64,000 bases of DNA from IMG/VR virus record IMGVR_UViG_3300008954_000015, positions 62,001 to 126,000 of that record, one strand, 5' to 3'. Positions 44,459-51,787 of the stretch are shown piece after piece. Origin of the DNA: a virus. The stretch's first letter is position 1, and every line of letters starts with the position of its first letter. The notes under the pieces are model-generated. The model saw nothing but the letters and a program-made list of their open reading frames with translations. It had not been told where the DNA came from and made no database searches. The position numbers were made by a program, and so were the translations under genes.

Positions 44459-44479
44459 GGGCCCGGCTTATAGGGGCCC
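44459..44479 (+). repeat. GGGCCC inverted repeat downstream of SSB gene
   Basis: GGGCCC (44459-44464) and GGGGCCC (44473-44479) can form a 6-bp stem with a 9-base loop, followed by ATTGTATAAT rather than a T-run. A third GGGGCCC is at 44545. The 133-bp gap to the next gene holds this, a TATAAT at 44484-44489 without a matching -35 box, and nothing else I recognise. Confidence 0.5.
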
Positions 44480-44577
44480 ATTGTATAATAATGAGGGTGT
44501 TGCAAAGTCAACCATAGACCACTGATTTCTAATGATGAATGATTGGGGCCCAAGATAACAAGAAAAGGAGAAACATT

Positions 44578-45951
44578 ATGAATACAAAAACAATCATGCT
44601 CAAATTGAGCAAAAATTCATCAGTGGCTAGAGTGCCACTAAACAGCAAAGGGGTTATGCAGTATATTTTTTGCATCAATGCCCTTGACCCGGGAGACATC
44701 GCGATGATTCCCAAAAGTAAGTCTCAGCCAAGAGATTTGGATACGAACTCTCCAAAGATCGCGGCGATTAGAAAGTCAATGCGCGAAAAGCAAGGTCTTT
44801 CTGTAAAGAATGGAGGACTGGAGATAACAATAGACCCAGATTCATTTCAGTATAGTGAAGAAGACGGTTGGGTCAAATTCACATGCTCTACTAAGTTTTG
44901 CGGATCATGGGACGGCCAACATACCACCGCAGCAATTTTGCAAGAAATTGCAGATATTTTACAGGGTAGATCCGAGGTCGGATTTGAGTTTCAAACTTGT
45001 AGAATAGTGCTGACGGAGGATTCTTATTTTGACTCCTTAGAAGAGAGGAGAGAGGTTGCTTGTGCAATCAATCATCGCACTCCTCAGGAGCCTCGCTCAG
45101 AGCATAATGTCAGAGGCGACTTTGATACACTAAAGAACAACTTGACAAAGTCATTTGGAAATATTGGTTTCAAGCAGAATCAAAAATATCCTCAGACCCT
45201 TGAGATTATACCAAAAGATTCCAGTGTAACAGAAGTTACAGCACTTTTGGCTCAGTATATGGGTCTTAGTGCTTATGATGGGCAGGACATCGAATATGCC
45301 AATAAAGCAAGAAGAAAAGGAGCTAGAATCGTAAAGGACTTCTGGCCCAAAACAGCAAGTTACTCTGAGTTTTCAAGCCAGGTAGTTACTATGGCGGATA
45401 CAACATTGGAAATCTGTGATTATATTCAGGACTCTTGGAGTACCATCAATGGTTATGAGAACTACCGAGTTTTGAGAAAGCACTCGAAAACTAAATTTAA
45501 CAAACCCGTGAACCTTAAGGAATCTGAAAGATACATTTATCACAGATTTACCAAACCTTCAGTGGCTGTTGCAAACCCTAGTATTACAACTTCTTTGGAA
45601 GTGAAAAGTGCAATTTTGGAAGATTTCCTGCCAGTTGTTTTAAGAGCAGTCCTAAATTGCGTGGTAAAGGTTGATAACAAATATAAAGGAAATGGAGGTC
45701 CTCTGTTTTCTTTGAATATTCCACTTTCTGAGATTAAGGATTTTTGGGATTTTGCAAAAGAAGAAGTTTTAAAAGAATTTGAAGAAATTTTTTGCAAGAA
45801 CTTTCAAACTGCAAATTATAGAACTTTTATTATTGTGGAGAATCATTTGATTTGGAACAAGGTGAGTCAAAAGGTCAATGGCCTCTATACAGACTATCAG
45901 CTTTCATCTGTAAAAACGGCAATGAAAGCAATAGAGGTGGCAAATGGCTAA
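44578..45951 (+). CDS. DGQHR/AIPR-like protein
   Basis: This 457-residue protein starts at ATG 44578 behind AAGGAG (an earlier in-frame ATG at 44539 has no SD). The motif SWDGQHTTAAI (110-120) matches the DGQHR signature, and ACAINHRTPQEPR (161-173) fits the conserved Asn-containing loop of the DGQHR/AIPR/DndB group. Members of this group occur in DNA phosphorothioation (DndB) and abortive-infection contexts. The biochemical role in phages is not established. The gene sits between SSB and RecA and overlaps RecA by 8 bases, suggesting a link to DNA transactions. Confidence 0.6.
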   Translation: MNTKTIMLKLSKNSSVARVPLNSKGVMQYIFCINALDPGDIAMIPKSKSQPRDLDTNSPKIAAIRKSMREKQGLSVKNGGLEITIDPDSFQYSEEDGWVKFTCSTKFCGSWDGQHTTAAILQEIADILQGRSEVGFEFQTCRIVLTEDSYFDSLEERREVACAINHRTPQEPRSEHNVRGDFDTLKNNLTKSFGNIGFKQNQKYPQTLEIIPKDSSVTEVTALLAQYMGLSAYDGQDIEYANKARRKGARIVKDFWPKTASYSEFSSQVVTMADTTLEICDYIQDSWSTINGYENYRVLRKHSKTKFNKPVNLKESERYIYHRFTKPSVAVANPSITTSLEVKSAILEDFLPVVLRAVLNCVVKVDNKYKGNGGPLFSLNIPLSEIKDFWDFAKEEVLKEFEEIFCKNFQTANYRTFIIVENHLIWNKVSQKVNGLYTDYQLSSVKTAMKAIEVANG

Positions 45952-47065
45952 GGCTTCCAAACTCAAAAAGGGTGCTTTAGATATTGCTTCTATCAGAGGC
46001 ATTATCAACAAGAAGGCTGGTAGAGAGGTTGCTCACTCACTTCAGGATAATAATCCAACTGAAGTGAGTGAATGGATCTCTACCGGATCAAGGTGGTTGG
46101 ATTCAATTATCTGCAAGGGGAAGCTTGCTGGCATACCAGTCGGTAAGATTTCGGAGATTGCCGGCTTGGAAGCAACCGGCAAATCATTCATGGCTGCACA
46201 AGTGGCTGGTAATGCTCAGAAGATGGGCATTGACGTGGTTTACTTCGATTCCGAGTCAGCCCTTGACCCAAGTTTTCTAGAAAGAGCAGGTTGCGACCTA
46301 GAGCGCCTTATGTATGTTCAGGCTGAATCAGTTGAATTTGTCCTGGAGACTATTGAAGAGTTGCTAGGGACAGGGAACAAGTGGCTGTTTATATGGGATT
46401 CCCTGGCTCTAACACCTTCTATGTCAGATGTTGAGGGGGATTTCAACCCTCAGTCATCGATGGCTGTAAAGCCAAGGATTTTATCTAAGGGTATGTCAAA
46501 ATTGACAGTACCAATCGCTAACAGTAAAGCAACGTTTCTTGTACTCAATCAGTTAAAAACAAATATTACACGGTCACCATCTGAGGCTATGACAACTCCT
46601 TATGTAACCCCAGGGGGCAAAGCGATGCATTATGCTTATTCTTTGCGAATTTGGCTTACTGGGCGAAAAGCTAAAGCCTCTTTTGTGCAAGATGATAATG
46701 GTTTCAGGATAGGTTCAGAAGTCAAAGCAAAGCTTGAAAAATCTCGTTTCGGTACAGCCGGCCGACATTGCAATTTTAAGATCCTATGGGGGGACGAGAG
46801 TATCGGAGTCCAAGATGAGGAGAGTTGGTTTGATGCGATTCAGGTCTCTGATAGGCTTCTCCAATCAGGGGCTTGGTTTACTTTGGTTCAGAATGATGGT
46901 ACTGAAGTAAAGTTCCAGCGCAAGAACTGGGTAAGCAAGTTGGCCGATGAAAAATTCAAACAAAGTGTCTTGACAATTATGGACGAAGATGTTATTATGA
47001 AGTTCAAGAATAGAGAAGGCAAAGCTGACGATTTCTATGACACGGAAGATCCTCCGGTCGAGTAA
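45944..47065 (+). CDS. RecA/UvsX-like recombinase
   Basis: This 373-residue strand-exchange ATPase has Walker A GLEATGKS (about 74-81), VVYFDSESAL (about 98-107, with the catalytic Glu), Walker B WLFIWDSLAL (about 146-155) and an L2-type segment with NQLKTNITRSP. The C-terminal region is acidic, as in RecA. It lies after SSB and before the 5' nuclease and helicase, and is followed by a strong terminator. It would drive recombination-dependent replication with gp32-like SSB and the SbcCD fusion. Confidence 0.9.
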   Translation: MAKASKLKKGALDIASIRGIINKKAGREVAHSLQDNNPTEVSEWISTGSRWLDSIICKGKLAGIPVGKISEIAGLEATGKSFMAAQVAGNAQKMGIDVVYFDSESALDPSFLERAGCDLERLMYVQAESVEFVLETIEELLGTGNKWLFIWDSLALTPSMSDVEGDFNPQSSMAVKPRILSKGMSKLTVPIANSKATFLVLNQLKTNITRSPSEAMTTPYVTPGGKAMHYAYSLRIWLTGRKAKASFVQDDNGFRIGSEVKAKLEKSRFGTAGRHCNFKILWGDESIGVQDEESWFDAIQVSDRLLQSGAWFTLVQNDGTEVKFQRKNWVSKLADEKFKQSVLTIMDEDVIMKFKNREGKADDFYDTEDPPVE

Positions 47066-47081
47066 CGATTAGCTCAACAAC

Positions 47082-47109
47082 GCCCAGCTCTTTGCTGGGC
47101 TTTTTTTTT
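47082..47109 (+). terminator. Strong rho-independent terminator after RecA gene
   Basis: A 7-bp stem GCCCAGC / GCTGGGC with a 5-base loop is followed by nine T's. The T-run abuts the SD of the next gene, which has no obvious promoter of its own, so some readthrough is likely. Confidence 0.92.
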
Positions 47110-47119
47110 GGAGAATGCA

Positions 47120-48079
47120 ATGAAGAGAGTAATGATTGTAGACGCGTTTAACCAATTTATTCGTGGCTATATTGTGGACCCTAGTAAAAACCCCAATGGT
47201 AATCCAATTGGTGGAATGAGGACTTTTGTAAATATTTTAAATAAAATCACAAGAGAAATTAAGCCAGACATGATTGTTGTTGTTTGGGATGGTCAAGGTG
47301 GTTCTCAAGCCCGCCGCGCCATGAACAAAGATTACAAAGCGGGTCGTAAGCCCCTGAGGGTTAACTGGTCTACGGAAGAAATGACCCCACAAGATACAGA
47401 CAATAATAAGCTCTGGCAACAGATAAGAGTAGTGGAATACTTAAATCAAACACCCATAGTTCAATTTATGGAACCTGCAGTAGAGGCAGACGACGTAATC
47501 TCTTATGTTAAAGCTTCAAGCATGTTTCTGGAATGGCAAAAAGTAATTGTTTCAGCAGATAAAGATTTTATACAACTTTTGGACGACAAGACTGTTCTGT
47601 TCCGACCTATACAGAAAGAGGTTTTAAATAAAAACTCTGTCATAGAGAAATATAAAATTCATCCTAACAATTTTGCACTCGCTCGAGCCCTATCTGGGGA
47701 CCCTAGCGACAACCTGCCGGGCTGCCCTCGTGTTGGATTGGGAACAGTGGCCAAAAGGTTTCCGTTTATGATAGAGGAGGAAGAGGCGTATATATCAGAC
47801 ATACTAGAAGAGTGCAGAAAGGATGAGAGCGGGCTAAAAGTTTATTCTAATGTCTTGGAGTCTGAGCAACTCATTAAAGATAACTATGCGATTATGCAAC
47901 TTTCTTCACCCTCTTTGTCAACACAGTGTCGTACCCGAATAGATGAAACTTTTGAAGAATACTCTCCCCATTACAACCAAACCGAACTAAGAAAGTTGAT
48001 GATCAAAGATGGTGTTTTAACAGTAAACATCGAGTCTTTAGAGCAGAAGTTTAACGATATTATTACTTCCTTTTCTTAA
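47120..48079 (+). CDS. FEN/PolI-type 5'-3' exonuclease (T4 RNase H-like)
   Basis: This 319-residue nuclease removes RNA primers and flaps. The start is ATG 47120 after GGAG; an in-frame TTG at 47108 lies in the T-run. Metal-binding acidic motifs are present: VDAFNQFIRG near the start, MIVVVWDGQGGSQARR with KDYKAGRK (about 52-80), EADDVISYV (about 121-129) and VSADKDFIQLL (about 142-152). Then comes the helix-hairpin-helix region with LSGDPSDNLPGCPRVG (about 193-208). It complements the family A polymerase at 41684, which lacks this domain. Confidence 0.87.
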   Translation: MKRVMIVDAFNQFIRGYIVDPSKNPNGNPIGGMRTFVNILNKITREIKPDMIVVVWDGQGGSQARRAMNKDYKAGRKPLRVNWSTEEMTPQDTDNNKLWQQIRVVEYLNQTPIVQFMEPAVEADDVISYVKASSMFLEWQKVIVSADKDFIQLLDDKTVLFRPIQKEVLNKNSVIEKYKIHPNNFALARALSGDPSDNLPGCPRVGLGTVAKRFPFMIEEEEAYISDILEECRKDESGLKVYSNVLESEQLIKDNYAIMQLSSPSLSTQCRTRIDETFEEYSPHYNQTELRKLMIKDGVLTVNIESLEQKFNDIITSFS

Positions 48080-48097
48080 GAAAATGCGGTATAATTA

Positions 48098-48130
48098 ATA
48101 AAACAACGATAAAACAACGATAAAACAAGG
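48098..48130 (+). repeat. 3 x 11-bp direct repeat upstream of helicase gene
   Basis: ATAAAACAACG occurs twice in tandem and a third copy is ATAAAACAAGG. The array lies between a TATAAT (48090-48095, no good -35) and the helicase ATG and includes its SD. One turn of the helix per unit suggests a protein-binding array or a leader element. Confidence 0.7.
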
Positions 48131-48138
48131 AAACTGCG

Positions 48139-49536
48139 ATGGAAGCAGAAACTAACTTTTCAAGATTTGGAAAGTCTTTCCAAGAAGACTTGTGCCACCT
48201 TATTCTTAATGATCGCCCCTTCGCAGATCAGATGTTCGAAGTTTTAGATCTTAATTTTCTAGAATTAAAGCATCTTAGGGTATTTATAGGCAAAATAAAG
48301 CAATATAGAGCGAAATACGAAGTACACCCTACTTCAAAAATCATGGCAACAATAATTAGATCAGGTCTTGAAGATCAGCCAGATTCTGTAAAGATTAGAA
48401 TTAGAGAGTATTATGCAAAAGTACTATCCTCGGGAATTCTGCCAGATTCGGCAGATTACACCAAGGATATCGCTTTAGATTTTTGCAGGAAACAAAAACT
48501 AAAAGAGGCTCTCATGAGGTCGGTCGATTTAATAAAATCGTCTTCCTTTGATGAGGTGTCAAAAGTGATAGACAACGCCTTAAAGCTTGGATCGGACAAT
48601 GACCTGGGATATGATTATTTAACAGACTTCGAAGCCCGATTTGCGTTGAAGTCTAGAGACCCAATAACAACGGGTTGGCAGCATATAGATGAGGTAGCGA
48701 AGGGCGGCCTTGGCAAGGGCGAGCTAGGGGTGGTTGTGGCACCTACTGGTGCAGGCAAATCGATGGTCCTGGTCCATCTAGGCGCCCATGCTTTAAAAGC
48801 CGGGAAGAACGTTCTACACTACACTCTTGAGCTGGCAGACACCGTTGTGGCCAGCAGATATGATTCAGCTATAACTGGGGTTAATCTCAATAATCTGACG
48901 GTCTTTAAAGAGAAGATATATGAAGAAATAAAAGATATAGAAGGACAGTTAATAGTCAAAGAATATCCAACGAGATCAGCGTCAATTCAGACTATTAAGA
49001 ATCATTTAGATAAGTTACGTCGAAGAGGCTTTAATCCAGATTTGATAATTGTGGATTATGGCGATTTGATAAAACCAGAATTTTCAAAAAAAGACGAAAA
49101 AAGGCACCAACTCGAGACTATTTACGAAGAGTTGAGGGGCCTAGCACAGCAGCACGAGTGTCCAATTTGGACCGCTTCACAAACAAACCGCTCAGGATTA
49201 AATGCAGAGGTGATCACCATGGAGTCCATTTCGGAAGCTTTCAACAAATGTTTTGTTGCGGATTTTATCTTTACTGTTTCAAGGACCATAGAAGACAAAA
49301 ATACAAATACGGGAAGATTCTTTATAGCCAAAAATCGTAACGGCCCCGATGGGCTAATCTATCCTATTTTTATGGACACTGCAAATGTGAGCATAAAGGT
49401 CCTAAACCAAACGAACGAGAGTATTAATGAGATTATAGATAAGTCTTCAAAGGAGAGACTAGAGAATTTAAAGCAAAAATACGCAGAATTTAAAAGCAAA
49501 AACAAGGAGGGTGAGTTTAGTGGAGTTATCAAATAA
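48139..49536 (+). CDS. DnaB-type replicative helicase (T4 gp41-like)
   Basis: This 465-residue helicase has an N-terminal helical domain (about 1-150) and a RecA-like C-terminal domain with Walker A VVAPTGAGKSM (about 199-209), HYTLELAD (about 233-240), Walker B LIIVDYGDLI (about 302-311) and WTASQTNRSG (about 342-351). The length matches DnaB and T4 gp41. It unwinds the fork ahead of the polymerase and partners with the primase at 3327. The gene is preceded by an unusual direct-repeat array and overlaps the RNR gene. Confidence 0.88.
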   Translation: MEAETNFSRFGKSFQEDLCHLILNDRPFADQMFEVLDLNFLELKHLRVFIGKIKQYRAKYEVHPTSKIMATIIRSGLEDQPDSVKIRIREYYAKVLSSGILPDSADYTKDIALDFCRKQKLKEALMRSVDLIKSSSFDEVSKVIDNALKLGSDNDLGYDYLTDFEARFALKSRDPITTGWQHIDEVAKGGLGKGELGVVVAPTGAGKSMVLVHLGAHALKAGKNVLHYTLELADTVVASRYDSAITGVNLNNLTVFKEKIYEEIKDIEGQLIVKEYPTRSASIQTIKNHLDKLRRRGFNPDLIIVDYGDLIKPEFSKKDEKRHQLETIYEELRGLAQQHECPIWTASQTNRSGLNAEVITMESISEAFNKCFVADFIFTVSRTIEDKNTNTGRFFIAKNRNGPDGLIYPIFMDTANVSIKVLNQTNESINEIIDKSSKERLENLKQKYAEFKSKNKEGEFSGVIK

Positions 49537-51382
49537 AATTTTGTCAGATATTACGGTGCACATGAAATACGCAAGGTACATCCCTGAAAAGAAGAGAAGA
49601 GAAACGTGGGAAGAATTAGTAATTCGAAACATGAATATGCACTTAAGAAAGTTTCCAGAATTAGAACTACAGATTCACAAGGCATACAAGCTTGTGCACG
49701 AAAAGAAGGTGCTCCCCTCTATGAGGTCTATGCAGTTTGGTGGCAAGCCCATCGAAGTTGCTCCAAATCGAATTTTTAATTGTGCCTTTATGCCAATTAA
49801 TGATTGGAGATCTTTTAGTGAGGCCATGTTTTTGTTGTTGGGCGGTACTGGCGTGGGATACAGTGTTCAACGCCATCACGTGGAGTGTCTCCCGGAGATA
49901 AGAAAACCAAACCCTAAACGTTCTCGTCGATTTTTGATCAATGATTCCATTGAGGGGTGGGCCGACGCTGTGAAAGCCCTCGTGAGGTCTTATTTTTTTG
50001 GAGGTTCTCGTATACGCTTCGACTACTCAGATATCCGACCAAAGGGTGCGAATTTAGTTACTTCTGGCGGTAAAGCCCCCGGGCCACAGCCGCTGCGAGA
50101 GTGCTTGGTAAAACTCGAGGGTATGTTTTCTGAAAAAGAAGAAGGCGACAAGCTTGAGCCAATCGAGGTCCATGACATGGTTTGTCACATTGCGGACGCG
50201 GTCTTGGCAGGAGGCATCCGCCGCGCCGCCTTAATTTCATTGTTTTCTGCAGATGATCGAGAGATGATTGCTGCAAAGGCCGGGTCCTGGTGGGAACAGA
50301 ATCCTCAGAGAGGGCGCGCCAATAATTCTGTGGTGTTGTTGAGACACAAAATTGATAAAGATTATTTTATGAATTTGTGGCATCGCGTACGCGCATCAGG
50401 CGCCGGCGAACCCGGGTTTTATTTTTCCAACGATAAGGATTGGGGCACCAACCCTTGTTGCGAAATCGGTCTCCGACCGAACCAATTTTGCAATCTGACA
50501 GAGGTCAACGTTTCCAATGTTGAAGATCAGGAAGACCTAGAGGACCGAGTTAGAGCCGCCGCATTTATAGGAACCCTGCAAGCAAGTTATACGGATTTCC
50601 ATTATCTTAGAGATGTTTGGAGGAAAAACACGGAAAAGGACGCACTGATAGGCGTGTCCATGACCGGTATCGCATCCGGCAAGATATTAGATCTTGATAT
50701 GAAAGCTGCAGCCCTGGAGGTCAAGAAAGAAAACCGCCGCGTAGCTATGCAGATTGGAATCAAGTTCGCCGCGCGCACTACCTGCGTCAAGCCCGCAGGC
50801 ACCACCAGTTTAGTTTTGGGCACTTCTTCTGGAATCCATGCTTGGCATGCAGAGTTTTACTTAAGAAGATTAAGGGTTGGAAAGTCGGAATCTATTTATA
50901 CATTTTTGCAAGAAAATCACCCGGAACTTTTGGAGGATGAATATTTCAGCCCTCACACAACTGCTGTAATTTCTGTTCCACAATCAGCACCAGGAAGTGC
51001 AATTTTAAGATCAGAGTCAGCGTTGCAACTCTTAAAGAGGGTGAAATCAGTGACAGATGGGTGGGTTAAGCCAGGCTTTCAAAAGGGCCAAAACACACAC
51101 AATGTTTCTGCAACAATATCAATCAAAGATGCGGAATGGGCAGATGTTGGAGAGTGGATGTGGGAAAACAGGAATAGTTACAACGGGTTATCGGTTTTGC
51201 CATATGACGGAGGGACATATGTCCAGGCACCTTTCGAAGAATGCTCAAAAGAAACATATGAAGCTATGTTATCTTCTTTAAGAGATTTGGATCTTTCTAA
51301 AATAGTTGAAATTGAAGATGAGACCAACCTCACTAGTGAGTTGGCCTGCGCAGGCGGCGCATGCGAAATTAATTTTATATAA
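49520..51382 (+). CDS. nrdJ: Adenosylcobalamin-dependent class II ribonucleotide reductase, monomeric type
   Basis: This 620-residue enzyme makes dNTPs from rNTPs using B12 and no oxygen. The start is GTG 49520, 9 bases after AAGGAGG (GTG 49511 touches the SD). Features are MRSMQFGG and APNRIFNCAF near the start, TNPCCEIGL with the active-site Cys and Glu (about 310-318), and CVKPAGTTSLVLGTSSG (about 407-423). The C-terminal redox pair is in ACAGGACEI. Monomeric class II RNRs are usually about 700-740 residues, so this is a compact form. It overlaps the helicase gene by 17 bases. Confidence 0.87.
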   Translation: MELSNKILSDITVHMKYARYIPEKKRRETWEELVIRNMNMHLRKFPELELQIHKAYKLVHEKKVLPSMRSMQFGGKPIEVAPNRIFNCAFMPINDWRSFSEAMFLLLGGTGVGYSVQRHHVECLPEIRKPNPKRSRRFLINDSIEGWADAVKALVRSYFFGGSRIRFDYSDIRPKGANLVTSGGKAPGPQPLRECLVKLEGMFSEKEEGDKLEPIEVHDMVCHIADAVLAGGIRRAALISLFSADDREMIAAKAGSWWEQNPQRGRANNSVVLLRHKIDKDYFMNLWHRVRASGAGEPGFYFSNDKDWGTNPCCEIGLRPNQFCNLTEVNVSNVEDQEDLEDRVRAAAFIGTLQASYTDFHYLRDVWRKNTEKDALIGVSMTGIASGKILDLDMKAAALEVKKENRRVAMQIGIKFAARTTCVKPAGTTSLVLGTSSGIHAWHAEFYLRRLRVGKSESIYTFLQENHPELLEDEYFSPHTTAVISVPQSAPGSAILRSESALQLLKRVKSVTDGWVKPGFQKGQNTHNVSATISIKDAEWADVGEWMWENRNSYNGLSVLPYDGGTYVQAPFEECSKETYEAMLSSLRDLDLSKIVEIEDETNLTSELACAGGACEINFI

Positions 51383-51385
51383 GTG

Positions 51386-51414
51386 TTGATTTAAATGTAA
51401 AAAATTGGTATAAT
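51386..51414 (+). promoter_or_regulatory. Sigma70-like promoter for GroES-like gene
   Basis: TTGATT (51386-51391), a 17-bp spacer and a perfect TATAAT (51409-51414). The leader of about 38 bases ends in AAAAGGAG before ATG 51458. Confidence 0.7.
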
Positions 51415-51457
51415 TTATATTAACATATATAGGTACAGCAAAATAAAAGGAGCTACA

Positions 51458-51787
51458 ATGTCTAGAATTCTTGAGAGAATGAGGCCGGTTAACCGCCACC
51501 TTTTAATTATTCCGCACACAAAAAAGAAAGAACAAACACGTGGGGGGGTTCTGCTTCCGGATGGGTTTGATGACACTCCCGGGCGTTACTCTGTGGTAAC
51601 TGTTGTGGATGCCGCCTCAGATTGTTCAAAAGATTTTAAAAGATTTTCGCTAGAAAGGTACACTGAGACTATAGATAGAAAGGCCGTGGTGGAAACTTCA
51701 ATGATAGAGGAGATTGAAGTTAATGATAAAAAGCATCACTTAATACTAGAAAATTATGTAGTGGGGATCATAGAGTCGCCATCATGA
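51458..51787 (+). CDS. GroES-like co-chaperonin (T4 gp31-like function)
   Basis: This 109-residue protein follows the GroES pattern: RPVNRHLLIIPHTKKKEQTRGGVLLPDG resembles the GroES start and mobile loop (GGI-LP; shown in part, residues 9-36), then strands YSVVTVVDAA and a C-terminal HLILENYVVGII like the GroES end. The lid hairpin region is not obvious. T4 gp31 (111 residues) replaces GroES when folding its capsid protein. A similar task for the long capsid protein here is inference. It has its own promoter and overlaps the next gene by 4 bases. Confidence 0.72.
   Translation: MSRILERMRPVNRHLLIIPHTKKKEQTRGGVLLPDGFDDTPGRYSVVTVVDAASDCSKDFKRFSLERYTETIDRKAVVETSMIEEIEVNDKKHHLILENYVVGIIESPS

Noticed and set aside
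44459-44479. GGGCCC hairpin as a terminator after SSB
   Set aside because: No T-run follows; the next bases are ATTGTATAAT. Kept only as an inverted repeat.
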